Part shown: in pieces, positions 1 to 11,939 of the stretch
Numbering within the stretch: the first letter of the stretch is position 1
Layout: every line of letters begins with the position of its first letter
NCBI GenBank assembly: GCA_025642075.2
Contig: JAODUO010000537.1
Coordinates: 575,001 to 639,000 of the forward strand
Origin: Ridgeia piscesae
Taxonomy: Eukaryota; Annelida; Polychaeta; Sabellida; Siboglinidae
Reading direction: 5' to 3'
DNA length: 64,000 bases
Made by a program: the position numbers and the translations under genes
The notes under the pieces: model-generated
Told to the model about the DNA's origin: nothing
Databases searched by the model: none
The model's input: only the letters and a program-made list of their open reading frames with translations

Positions 1-98
<98 letters not shown>

Positions 99-115
99 CA
101 GAGAGACAGAGAGAC

Positions 116-150
<35 letters not shown>

Positions 151-352
151 CAGAGAGAGACAGACAGAGAGAGAGAGACAGAAGAGAGAGAGACAGAGAG
201 AGAAGAGACAGAGAGACAGAGACAGAGAGAGAAGAGAGAAGAGAGAGAGAGAGAGACAGAGAGAGAGACAGAGAAAAGAAAAGACAGAGACAGAGACAGA
301 GACAGAGAAGAGAGACAGACAGAGAAGAGAGAGAGAGAGAGAGAGAAAAGAC

Positions 353-416
<64 letters not shown>

Positions 417-480
417 GACAGGGCAGACAGACAGACAGGGGAGAGAGAAGAGAGAGAGAGAGAGACAGAGAGAGAGGAAG
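1..480. repeat. (GA)n microsatellite with GACAGA variants
   Basis: Nearly pure GA dinucleotide for the first 90 bases, then interrupted by C to give GACAGA and GAGACA variants. The window edge cuts the array, so its full length is unknown. No gene is expected here. Confidence 0.97.
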
Positions 481-489
481 AGGGCAGGG

Positions 490-920
490 GGGGTGGGGGG
501 GCGCGCTGGCGGGTGGGGCTGGGGGCTGGTTTGGGGCTGGGGCTGGCTGGCTGGCTGGCTGGCTGACTGGAGAGAGCAGACAGGCAGACAGACAGCAGGC
601 GGCAGCAAGAAAGGGAGACAGGAGACGAGAGAGCGGAGACGAGAGACAGAGCGAGAGAGACAGAGAGAGAGAGAGACAGAAGAGACAGACAGAGACAGAG
701 ACAGAGACAGAGACAGAGACAGAGACAGAGACAGAGACAGAGACAGAGACAGAGACAGAGACAGAGACAGAGACAGAGACAGAGACTGACTGACTGACTG
801 ACTGACTGACTGACTGACTGACTGACTGACTGACTGACTGACTGACTGACTGACTGACTGACTGACTGACTGACGACGGACAGGAGAGGGAGAAGGAAGG
901 GAGAGGGAGAGGGAGAGGGA

Positions 921-964
<44 letters not shown>

Positions 965-975
965 AGAGAGAGGAA
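490..975. repeat. Compound simple-repeat tract: GGCT, GACAGA, TGAC and GGGAGA
   Basis: A G-rich stretch with GGCT repeats (about 500-570) is followed by (GACAGA)n (about 683-786), a pure (TGAC)n run (about 785-874) and a (GGGAGA)/(GA)n run (about 895-972). The RDRD-type open frame across the GACAGA block comes from the repeat and is not a gene. Confidence 0.95.
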
Positions 976-1639
976 ACAAGAGTGGCAATAGGAAATAAGA
1001 AAACTAAAAATACGATAGAAAGTTGGTGTTTTACGAGGGACCATGAGGGAAGGAACAACCAAGAGTGGGCAAGAATGCCAAATGAATGTGAATCACCAAG
1101 AAGGCACAACAGACTATGTAGTGTGGTCCCACCCTTAAATGTAATAAAGGGTGAAAAGAAGGAATACGAGAATGTGGGAATCGGCTTGGGGAAAGATGGA
1201 GGAAAACAGGGATGTTTGAAAGTAAAAATGGTCAGAACTGTTGACCAGAGATAAATAAGCAGGAACACCTAGAGACATCGATATGGAATTGGAGCTGTCG
1301 CAACACTAGTTACAACTGCTACCCCACCATTGTGAGTCTTGTAGCAAGAGTGTGCCTTTTATGGTTTCTGATAACTATTTTATAATAAAACATTCATGTG
1401 CATTTATTTTTGGTCTTTCGTTTTAACTTCATTACTCCTATCCAGTTAGATTGCATCTTGGTTCAAATCTTCAGAGGCAATCAGCAGCCAGTCACAGGGG
1501 GGTATTTAATTTCATATGAATATTTCTTGGGTCCAAATTCTAAGATCATTTACAAATTCATCTTAAAACAGACACATTTTTCATTGCTTTAGATATTATT
1601 AGACAGCAATCTAGAACCAATCATTAAGGACAAATTGAA
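976..1639. other. No gene recognised
   Basis: Ordinary mixed sequence follows the simple repeats. Short open frames exist but show no family motifs or splice context. Confidence 0.5.
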
Positions 1640-2040
1640 TGGTTTTAAATATGGAAAGTCCAGAAATCTTCCATTAAGATGAATCCCAGAGGGTGCACTT
1701 GATCAAAATATTCAAACGTCATCACCTTCATAGATTTCCCAAAGGCATTCGACAACATCCATCAGGGTAAAATGAAGAATTCCTCCTCTATGTATTGAGG
1801 CCATCATGGCTGCCTATGGAGATTCAAAAACCATTCTGCAGATGGTGAAACTGAAACTGTTTACCTCCCAGCTGGCGTCCTACAAGGTGATGGATTCTCA
1901 CCACACTTGTTGGTAATTGTGTTGGGTTATGCAAAGAGAACGACAGTAGAATGATTTATATATATCGACAGCACAAAGCACCCTAACCTGATATTTGGCC
2001 GACAACAACATCACTCTCTGACTCTACTTTCTGACATTTT
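1640..2040 (+). pseudogene. Decayed non-LTR reverse transcriptase fragment
   Basis: Reading across several frames recovers reverse transcriptase motifs in the right order. FIDFPKAFDNIHQGKM (about 1727-1775) is motif A, normally FIDFKKAFDS. GVLQGDGFSPHL (about 1875-1910) is motif B. A degraded LIFADN stretch near 1990-2010 stands where the catalytic F/YADD box belongs. Stops and frameshifts separate the blocks, and the second Asp of the ADD box is lost. This is the pattern of a dead jockey/RTE/CR1-like LINE. The clade is not resolved. Confidence 0.8.
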
Positions 2041-4370
2041 CAGTAGTGGTCAGTTGTCATTAGAAGTGAAATGTCAGCCACTTTACCTAAGAAGGTCAGA
2101 CACTTTATGTAGCTCACTTTGACATATGCATTTCTTTGATTTCCTCCCATTTGTCTTGCCATGCGTAGGAGTCAGCATGGTGAATCATTCACCAATTCTT
2201 CTTCTTTGTGACTGGCCAAATAAGATGACATATCCATTCATTCATTTATCTGGCTTCGTAGGCGTCTAATTTGCTCTTGCTTGAAAACTCATCAATATCT
2301 TCATTAAATTATGTTTGTCAGTGTATTGCTTCACCTGAGCAGAATGATGTAATTGTATTGAGTGACTTCAGGTCAGGCTCTTTTCCCGCTCTCTTGTGTG
2401 TGGAACTGATGATCAGACGAATAAAGCGTTAACTTTTAGTGATGCCCACCCTGAATGACGGCAACACAGTGACTTGCCAGTTTTTCTATTCTTCTAAACA
2501 TGATTCAGCATATTAGTTGCTTGCACAGCTAGGACATTGCATGCACAGCTAGGACATTGCGTGTGGACTTCTTTAGCAGTACCATATCCCCAGGAACTTA
2601 GATAAAAAGTTAAGTACTTCTTAACTAGCAGTCTGCTATTTTAGATTCCTCTTCTATATTGATGGTGATGACTATGGGTTTATTCACATGTGTGTCTAAC
2701 CCAGCAACTCTGTGTAGACTTGACACTGATTGCAGTCTGAATATCTACAAAACTAAGACCAGTGATTTCTTCCTTTGCAAAACATGTACATCTTCGTCCT
2801 ATGATGGAAAAACCAAGACCATCTTTTTCAGTTAATTTTCACATATCGTTCATTATACATGTATTTAAATAGTTAATTTATCATCCTGCAACACAACAAC
2901 CAAACATAATGTCAAAGAATAAATGTTCTCGTTCCATCAGTTGAAATCACCCGTACCACACTTCTGGGTGCATGCTTGTTTATTGCTTACCCCATGTTGG
3001 GACCCTCAGCCTTAACATGGTCAACCAAGCCCAAGAGCTATTGTGCACAACTGAAGTAGTATATAATATAAACCAATTCGCCCTCCCCCAACTCTTCCAA
3101 GACAAATTATCAAGCATTCAGCATTCAGTTTTGTGGAACATCCCATTGGAAATTTTATTTGTCAATTTCCAATTTCTACTTATCTTAGGAATAATATTTT
3201 TAGTTTTGCAATGAAATAGTTTGGCTTAAAAGATACGTCTTCTGATGCTGAGATAGTTTTAATATTTTCATACATTTATAAAATCTATAAACAAATATTT
3301 AAAATAGATTACCCTTTATTCACCCTATTTACTTCATTGCATGATGGATGAATAATTTTTGAACGTATAATTGTGTAATATAATATTGTGTAATATAATA
3401 TTTTGTTAGACTTTTTTAAATGTGGATTTACATTTCTACACCCATTGGAACTTCCCAGAAATGCCAAGTTACTATAACTACCATATTATGTAAGTTCATT
3501 GTTAGTTTATTTCTGACTTTGTATGTATACTTGATGCACTGCACATTTGCAAGCAAGGACAGTGTTATATGATTATGCCAAATGATTTTGTTTGTTGCCC
3601 CTCTGAGCGTGAAGTGTCAAGGATATAGACACTAAAGAAGTGTCACCATTATTATTATATATTAAGTATATCTCCATTACTTGTTAACACATCCTCTGCT
3701 TTTGGTCACAACTGGTGCGTTTGCTTGGTATTTGATACTCAAGGTTCATTTGATATTAAACCAAGATGAACTAAACATCTGGCAGGTAGTGCTAGGTACG
3801 TGAATTTATGATACTTGTATGTATTGTTGCTATATCCCCACAAACCACAGGCCACTGACAGTACATTAGTGCCACAGACGCCTCTGCCCAATGAAACGTG
3901 GATTTATAGGTTAGTACTACCTGGTACGGGCACCAGTCATATTGACATTTTTCAGATTTAGGCGTGTTCGGGGTGTCCGTCTGGGGCACTTAGATTTAAT
4001 TGCCTGTCATTGTGTCTAGCAGCGAGGGTAATAACTAATGACACGCATTTCCTTGAAAGGCCCTTTCAAGTTCCTAGCTCCCGGAATCAGGACAAAGAAA
4101 ACAAATGGTATTCGCAAAGTACAAATGGTTCTAAATGTCACAGCGAACATTTAGTCTGACACACACATAATAATCTAACAGCATGACAAGTTTTGGGTCA
4201 CAATTTCATTACAGTGCAGAAACAATTAACACTTTTTTCAGTAATAAGAATATTAGAAAAGGAAAGATCAGTCAAAAATAAGTGAGGAAAACAAGAAACA
4301 TGTTCTGGGGTTTCAAATATCTATGGTCAAATAGCGTGTTTCAGTATGTAGCGAAGTCATTGCCAATTTG
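2041..4370. other. Gene-free AT-rich stretch
   Basis: No coding signal was recognised. A short 18-base direct duplication (cacagctaggacattgc) lies near 2523-2560. The remaining small open frames have no recognisable content. Confidence 0.4.
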
Positions 4371-4379
4371 GCAGTGACA

Positions 4380-4640
<261 letters not shown>

Positions 4641-5500
4641 CACATATACAAACACCAAGCACACACATACATACAGATGTCGCACAACACACTCATGCAC
4701 ACATACACAGTGTTATGCACACACTAGTATCATAAATCTGAAAATATGATGATAATAGTATGATAATACTAATAATAACATTTTCAAAAGAGGTTTTTGA
4801 GGTCAACATTTTCAGGAATTTGCTACTATGAAAATATATTTGCTACTTAATTGTTTCAAATGTGCTAACAAATTTTTTCTAGTGCACATTTTATGTTAAT
4901 ACTGGTAACCTTCAGTAATAACTGTGAGTAATAAGTAATTACTATAATAACAACTTCTACCTGGTAAATTCTTATAACTGGAAATTTATCCCAAAGCACA
5001 ATTTCCCACAGGCGTAGCTGTATTCATTACCTTTGATGCTCCTGTGATTTTCACTAACATTGTGTGGCCATGAAGCATGGACAGAGCCTATTCAGCTGTA
5101 GCTGTGGGAACATAATGGGCATGTAGACGTTGCCACCTACCCTAGTGTTTGGTAACATTTCTCATATTTTAATTGTGCAGAAAAAAATTTTTGCAGGTGT
5201 TTATGGGCGTATGATAATTGCCTGCATTCATAAATACAATGTGATACCCAGAAAACATATAATCATGAAATAAAAGCTTGGTGAGTTATATTTTAGGCCT
5301 GTTATGTCAGCTATTTTGTTAGCGTTGACACATGTAATGCAATAGAAGAATAGAAACTATACAATGTTGGCTGAATCGATTAAAAAACATGTTCCAGTCA
5401 GACATAATACTTGAATGAACCTTTGTATGTGTAATTGTTGTGTGCACCCCGAGTGTATAAATGTTGATTGAGCACATAATAAATGTTGAGTGTGCACTCA
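4641..5500. other. No gene recognised
   Basis: AT-rich sequence without splice-flanked or motif-bearing frames. It runs into the degenerate edge of the next minisatellite. Confidence 0.4.
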
Positions 5501-5504
5501 ATAG

Positions 5505-6480
5505 ACATAACTATTGAGTGAATCGTCATACTCATACTTGCTTAAATAGTCACTCATCATCATAGTTTTTGAGCAAGTCCCCATAATACTTAATTATTGA
5601 ATAAATCCTCATACTAATTTTTGTTGATTGAATCCTCATACTCGATCATAACTGTTGAGTGAGTCCAGCATACTAATTATTGTTGAGTGAGTCCCCTTAC
5701 TCATATTTGTTGAGTGAGTCCCACGATAGTAATTACTGTTGACTGAGTCCCCATACTCATAACTGTTGAGTGAGTCCAGCAATACTAATTACTGTTGAGT
5801 GAGTCCCCATACTCATAACACATCTGTTCCCATACTCATAACACATCTGTTGGGGGAATCCTCGTACTCACAACTGTTGAGTGACTCCCCATACTCATAA
5901 ATGTTGAGTGGGTCCAGCATATTAATTAATATTGAGTGACTCCCCATACACATAACTGCTGAGTGAGTCCAGCATATTAATTAATATTGAGTGACTCCCC
6001 ATACACATAACTGCTGAGTGAGTCCAGCATATTAATTAATATTGAGTGACTCCCCATACACATAACTGCTGAGTGAGTCCAGCATATTAATTAATATTGA
6101 GTGACTCCCCATACACATAAATGTTGAGTGAGTCCAGCATATTAATTAATATTGAGTGACTCCCCCTACACATAACTGCTGAGTGAGTCCAGCATATTAA
6201 TTAATATTGAGTGACTCCCCATACACATAACTGCTGAGTGAGTCCAGCATATTAATTAATATTGAGTGACTCCCCATACACATAACTGCTGAGTGAGTCC
6301 AGCATATTAATTAATATTGAGTGACTCCCCCTACACATAACTGCTGAGTGAGTCCAGCATATTAATTAATATTGAGTGACTCCCCATACACATAACTGCT
6401 GAGTGAGTCCAGCATATTAATTAATATTGAGTGACTCCCCATACACATAACTGCTGAGTGAGTCCTCATACTCATGACTG
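5505..6480. repeat. GAGTGAGTCC minisatellite with a 55-bp homogenised core
   Basis: The left part (5505-5930) is a degenerate array built on 'cataactgttgagtgagtcc'. From about 5935 to 6460 it becomes a regular 55-bp unit with about ten nearly identical copies, each holding ATTAATTAATATT and GAGTGAGTCC segments. It ends about 70 bases before the first visible exon of the membrane-protein gene, so it probably lies in that gene's intron. Confidence 0.93.
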
Positions 6481-6551
6481 AATTCTTAAGTGAGTCCCCC
6501 GTACTAAAGATTGTGTTACGTGGCTAGATCGGTGATGGTGTTACGTTGTAG

Positions 6552-6725
6552 GTGATTTCAAATGTCAGCTTGCTACTGTTGCAAATATCGGGGTACATCG
6601 TGACAAAAGTACCAGATGGTTATCCTGTTGCACTCAGTTACGCTGTCCTCGCCGTAATGGCAGTGACTCTTCTCTTCTGGGGTGCCATGTTCTGCATGTT
6701 CATCAAAGAAACACCCATGAAACAG
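6552..6725 (+). CDS. Membrane-protein gene, exon with last transmembrane helix
   Basis: The exon reads 58 codons to the donor CAG|gtgaga. Two acceptors are possible in the same frame, after ttgtag (exon from 6552) or after tgtcag (exon from 6569 with one carried base). The first joins in phase 0. It encodes GYIVTKVPDGYPV and then a hydrophobic helix of about 20 residues ending in FIKETPMKQ. Confidence 0.65.
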
Positions 6726-9700
6726 GTGAGATCACCCATATCTTAACATTCCAACAACTAATACTGTCTTAACTCTTAAATGTTTGTTACTCTAACAAGA
6801 CACTCAGTAAATTAACATCATTATTTAATAAGTCTTTTGGCTTATCGACAGTCCAACGTTTGTTATGTGTCCCACCGTTCCAAGGGATCATCTCAGAAAA
6901 TCAGTATTTGACATCAGACAACATTATTTTCATATATTCTCAGTCCTAAATCCTATAAGATAAAGCTATGCAAGCATTGATATGATGACACCAGTATATT
7001 AACGGTATCGATCCAGAGTTATTAATATTGATTTCTGATGCCAGACAAAACTGCCTCTGGCCCGTCTCCTCAGATGAAAGTAATATTTTCAAATATTGGA
7101 CATTAACAATCCATAAAGTTGATTCATTTATACATCCACACTACTAGAATTTACACAATCTATATAATAGTATGTTCTATTCTTTCATGTGTAGCTCTTT
7201 GTCAGAAAGAAAACTTTGTATCTAATATACGTTGTTTCTTCAATCTTCTTGTATTTCTTAAAATACTTCTGCCTTGAGTCTATATTTTTATCACAATTGA
7301 ATATATTATTTAAAACATAAACACATGATCTCGTCTTAATGTCCAAGTTGCTATATGGTTGTTTTTAAAACCTTTTTGATGTTTTTCATAAATCATGTAC
7401 AGTATATCAGTTCTGGACTAATTTTATTTGTTCTGGTATATTTCTTCTAAAGTGTCTGTATCCTTCTTGTAAAGCATGCTGATTATTAGTAACCTCTGCA
7501 GTTACAACGTGTGTTATGTTACTAACTAAAATATTCAGTGTAAATAGATTATGTCAGTCTGGCAGAACTGTGACTGCACGAGACAAATGTGATATTTCAT
7601 CCGTCCAGACCTATTAAAGTATTTTATGAGAATGATGTTTGTCTGAATCTTATTTTAGGTATCACTGTGTGAATAGACAATGATATATTGCCTTTTGAAA
7701 GCATCCTACAATTGTGAAATCGTCCTAATAGCTTAATTTAACTTTCTAATGTCACCCATGTACAACTGAGACACACGCGTGTGTGTGTGATATAACACTA
7801 CATCTCCATCCTCTGTGTCATTGACGCTAACTCAGTCACAGGGACTTTTTAAGGTGTCCGGCCTCAGTTGGGACTGTACATCTTGGAAATGGCACGTACC
7901 GTGGAGTTTTCCATTGTAACATTTGTTCTATATTGGTTGGCCGAATACAGCCTGTAGATTAAGGTCATCATTGACCGTAAGTGAAAGCATAACGAACTGC
8001 TGGCACAGTGGAGGACTGTCAGTCAGGCTGTTAGCTGACTGGCATTTCAAGTGGATCTTTTCTACCTGGTGTCAGTGCCACAGAAAGTTGAAAGACACAA
8101 CACAGGAAAAGGAAAATGCCGTTGTGTATTCACTGAGCCAGTACAAAGCCATTCAGGTGCGGTGTTTACTACTGTCCCGTGGCATTCTCTCATAATGTAG
8201 TAGAGTCACAAGTGCCTTGTTTACAGGCACTATTTATGTTCACATCATTAAAACTCTGAAGGGAAGACTAGTACGGTGTCCACCTTCTATCTCACTTTGT
8301 AGATTGAACAAGTGATAGGGGAAAGGAAAAGACACATTGTTCTGCCCTGTTGTGCTGTGTATGTAGAGAGAAGTTTGAGAAACCGGTCGTTTTGTAATGT
8401 ATCCACACACGGCTTCACAACTTGGTTTGTCAGTGAATAAAAGTGAAAAGATGTTTGGAATGGGACATTAGCAAAATAATCTCCCAAGGACATCTACAGG
8501 ATAAGTTTACGTATGGTAAGTTATAAAAAAACTTATGCCCCAGCCATGTTTGTTCATGAGTTAGAAGTATGCTATATAACTACTCATTGGCAGATCCAGG
8601 GGGTCCCAGGTGTCCCGTCCTAATTCAGGGGGTCCTGGACAACCCCTGCGAGTAAAAGATTGTTTTACAAACTTGTATGTGGCCCACTACACCCATTGTT
8701 TTTAGCCACAAACTAAACCTTGCCTCAGTTAAAGCATATACCGCCATAGGGACACTGCAAAAGCTGATCAGTTTCTTCAGTTTCTCACCAATGAGGCAGC
8801 GCAGTCTCGAGAAATGGATGGAGGAAATCCAGGAGGTTGAGACAGATAAGGTGAAACTAAAGCAACTCTCACACCTGGTGGGTTAATTGTGTGAGTGCAT
8901 TGCAAACTCCATGGAAACAATGTGTCACATCAGGGTGGAGTGGAATATGTCACACCAGTGTGGAGCGGAATATGTCACACCAGGTTGGAGTGGAATATGT
9001 CACGCCAGCATGGAGTGGAATATGTCATGCCAGGGTGGAGTGGAATATGCCACGCCGCCAGGGTAGAGTGGAATACGCCACACCAGGGTGGAGTGGAATA
9101 TACCACACCAGGGTGGAGTGGAATATACCACACCAGGGTGGAGTGGAATACATTACACCAGAATGTAGTGGAATACGTCACACCAAGATGGAGTGGAATA
9201 CGTCACACAAGGGTGGAGTGGAATACATCACACCAGAGTGGAGTGGAATACGTCACACCAAGATGGAGTGGAATACGTCACACAAGGGTGGAGTGGAATA
9301 CATCACACCAGAGTGGAGTGGAATACGTCACACCAAGATGGAGTGGAATACGTCACACAAGGGTGGAGTGGAATACGTCACACAAGGGTGGAGTGGAATA
9401 CGTCACACCAAAGTGGAGTGGAATACGTCACACCAAGTGGAGTGGAATACGTCACACCAGGGTGGAGTGGAATACGTCACACCAGGGTGGAGTGGAATAC
9501 GTCACACCAGAGTGGAGTGGAATACGTCACACCAGAGTGGAGTGGAATACGTCACACCAGGGTGGAGTGGAATACGTCACACCAAAGTGGAGTGGAATAC
9601 GTCACACCAAGATGGAGTGGAATACGTCACACAAGGGTGGAGTGGAATACGTCACACCAGGGTGGAGTGGAATACGTCACACCAGGGTGGAGTGGAATAC

Positions 9701-11556
9701 GTCACACCAAAGTGGAGTGGAATACGTCACACCAAGTGGAGTGGAATACGTCACACAAGGGTGGAGTGGAATACGTCACACCAGGGTGGAGTGGGATACG
9801 TCACACCAAAGTGGAGTGGAATACGTCACAACAGGGTGGAGTGGAATACGTCACACCAGAGTGGAGTGGAATACGTCACACCACAGTGGAGTGGAATACG
9901 TCACACCAAAGTGGAGTGGAATACGTCACACCAAAGTGGAGTGGAATACGTCACACCAGAGAGAAGTGGAATACGTCACACCAGAGTGGAATGGAATACG
10001 TCACACCAGAGTGGAGTGGAATACGTCACACCAGGGTGGAGTGGAATATGTCACACCAAAGTGGATTGGAATACACACAATGTGAATGATGCCACAACAC
10101 TTCATCTTTCCACCAGTTTTCCTTGGAGGAGGAATGGGGCATCAGTAATGGTGACATGCAGTGGCCCCTACTCATACTGCTGGATATGCCACCAGTGTGT
10201 GTGTTATCTATATAACTACTTAGAAGACATCACAAAGTAACATGGGGATATAAAGCAAGGTAAGATACCTTTGACTTAGGTTAAGGTAGAGGTTGAAAGT
10301 TGGCAGTACTTTAGCTTTTCACCAGTGGAATCCATCCTCATGTGCCAGAGGTTGCTGCTGCTGCTGACGTAAGTGTCAGCCAGCACCAGCCCTGGAGGCT
10401 TGTTTTACAAAACTGCATTTAATCTCAGCCAGTGTAATCGCCTACCATATTTTCAGTTGTTGCCATGTCAGGTCACCATAATATAAACATATTTCAGCGA
10501 ACCGTGCAGCAATGTTTACGATGTGAACACATCATTACATTGGGATACCCATCAGTTGTTTATCCGTCTTCAAATTTGGATGGGTATTTGCGCTGTTCTC
10601 ACAGCTGACGCAGTCGTGACTGGTGAAGGCAATTATTACGTAACTTCCACACTTCATGTAGTGGATCTACCAGGGCTAGTTTTGCCTGGCACCAGCCCTG
10701 GCTTGTGACGATGGTGGAAACACAATCTCAGTGTTTGACAGGACACACGGACAGTCTCCTTTTGACTTGGGATTGTTTGGTTTGTCCTGTAGATCTGTAA
10801 GAATGATGACCAGGAGACTCCGAGCGAACAGGAAGCTCACCTACGTAGCAGCGTCCAAGGACATCACAGCTATCCAGGAAACTACAGCGGTCAGGGAAAC
10901 TTCAGCAATCAGGGGGATTACAGCAACCAGGAAAGCTTCAGCAATCGGGGAAACTACAACGAGAGAAAATGCAGCAGCAGCATGTTAGCAACCATTAGTC
11001 AAAGGTAACATCACTGGATTCCTGTTAGTAGATTAGTGTGGTATTGAATTGCAGCTGTTAGAGATTGCAATTTTTTGTCATCATAATTGTGTAATGTTTG
11101 TTTAAATTAAGTTAAACTATATTTGTGGATTATGAAAATAAATGAAACAGATGCTACAGCAAACTAACATAGATATGACCAACTGTGGTATTGTGCTGCT
11201 ATCAGTGTTTTGCGATAATATTCGTCACACAACACTCAGTTGACTGATAACAGGCTTCTTATCTTTCATGTGACACTGCACGGAACAAAGAACATGACTT
11301 ATCTTGAATTGTGCAGAAGAATTCCTCTTTTACTAAAACTAAACCATCATCTAATTCCTCCCGTTTGAACCCTTGCATAACTAAAATAGGTTGTTAATGT
11401 CTAACCTGCATATGTCCTGTTTGCAGTAGCTGGGAACGTGCCGCTGGTGAGCATTACACCCCGACATACCCTCGTCACTCGTACAGCAGTCTCTACACAG
11501 ATGAACTCCGTCACATACACAGTATGCCTACCCCTCAATTTGCCAACAAATATTGA
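6552..11556 (+). CDS. Multi-pass membrane protein, last three exons (partial)
   Basis: Three exons on the plus strand join in phase: 6552-6725 (phase 0 end), 10793-11004 (phase 2 end) and 11427-11556 (TGA stop at 11554-11556). The first encodes a loop and one strongly hydrophobic helix (ALSYAVLAVMAVTLLFWGAM), followed by the cytoplasmic-looking KETPMKQ. The other two encode a polar tail of about 113 residues with hexapeptide repeats. The shape (final membrane helix, then a long soluble tail) suggests an MFS-like transporter or other polytopic protein, but I do not recognise the family. Upstream exons must lie left of 6552 or before the window. All donors are GT (gtgaga, gtaaca) and all acceptors are AG. 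Confidence 0.7.
6726..8915 (+). other. Intron of the membrane-protein gene, left part
   Basis: AT-rich intronic sequence. Short open frames near 7923-8195 and 8677-8886 show no recognisable motifs or convincing splice sites. Confidence 0.5.
8925..10078. repeat. 25-bp minisatellite, about 45 units
   Basis: The unit is GTCACACCAGGGTGGAGTGG plus AATAC (25 bp). The first ten copies are divergent (AATATG, CATGCC variants); from about 9150 the array is homogenised, with higher-order alternation of CAGGG, CAGAG, CAAAG and CAAGA variants. Some units are one base short. The unit has no stop in any plus-strand frame and 25 is not a multiple of three, so all three frames stay open and one reaches 449 codons. 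It lies in an intron, so I treat it as non-coding. Confidence 0.95.
10793..11004 (+). CDS. Membrane-protein gene, hexapeptide-repeat tail exon
   Basis: The acceptor tcctgtag and the donor CAAAG|gtaaca bound 212 bases. The correct frame starts ICKNDDQETPSEQEAHL and then runs through five hexapeptides of the form G-N-Y/F-S-N-Q (about codons 26-55 of the exon). This frame, not the longer overlapping one, joins the exons on both sides in phase. Confidence 0.65.
11427..11556 (+). CDS. Membrane-protein gene, terminal exon
   Basis: The acceptor tgtttgcag is followed by one base completing a Ser codon, then 42 residues ending MPTPQFANKY and TGA. The composition is rich in Y, S, H and P, as in a cytoplasmic tail. 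No family motif was recognised. Confidence 0.65.
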
Positions 11557-11854
11557 ACTTTTGTGGGTTTCCTCATGTTACGTTGTTCTATATTTAACAG
11601 GCAGTGTGATGAATAATTGCGATGACACAGCATTATCAAAGTTGTGTTGTTTCTTTTGATATATACACACAGATATTGTTGGCAACAGTGCAGCTGTTTT
11701 TGTTATTTATGTTACTTTTTCCTGCATTATTTTGTTGTTTCATTCATTGTCACCGTGCTTTTCACACTGTTTGTGGATGAATCTGATTAAACTTTCAACT
11801 ATCAGTCATGTCGTTTTTCCCTCTTAGAAAGGGACACCTGCTATACTGAGAACT

Positions 11855-11860
11855 AATAAA
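11855..11860 (+). promoter_or_regulatory. Candidate polyadenylation signal AATAAA
   Basis: AATAAA about 300 bases after the stop codon of the plus-strand membrane-protein gene. The distance is plausible for a 3' UTR. Other weaker signals are possible. Confidence 0.45.
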
Positions 11861-11902
11861 AGCCATTCCTCAAATAGTTCGCACAGTTCACAGAGCCAAA
11901 GG

Positions 11903-11936
11903 CACTTCTCAGAATCTTACAACATTCTGAGAAGTG
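11903..11936. other. Perfect 13-bp hairpin with 8-base loop
   Basis: cacttctcagaat (11903-11915) and attctgagaagtg (11924-11936) are exact reverse complements around an 8-base loop. The hairpin sits about 45 bases after the AATAAA, near the expected 3' end of the membrane-protein transcript. Confidence 0.8.
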
Positions 11937-11939
11937 TTA

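Noticed and set aside
8891..10240. 449-codon plus-strand open frame
   Set aside because: It is the 25-bp minisatellite read in one of three equally open frames, inside an intron. Codon pattern and splice context give no support.
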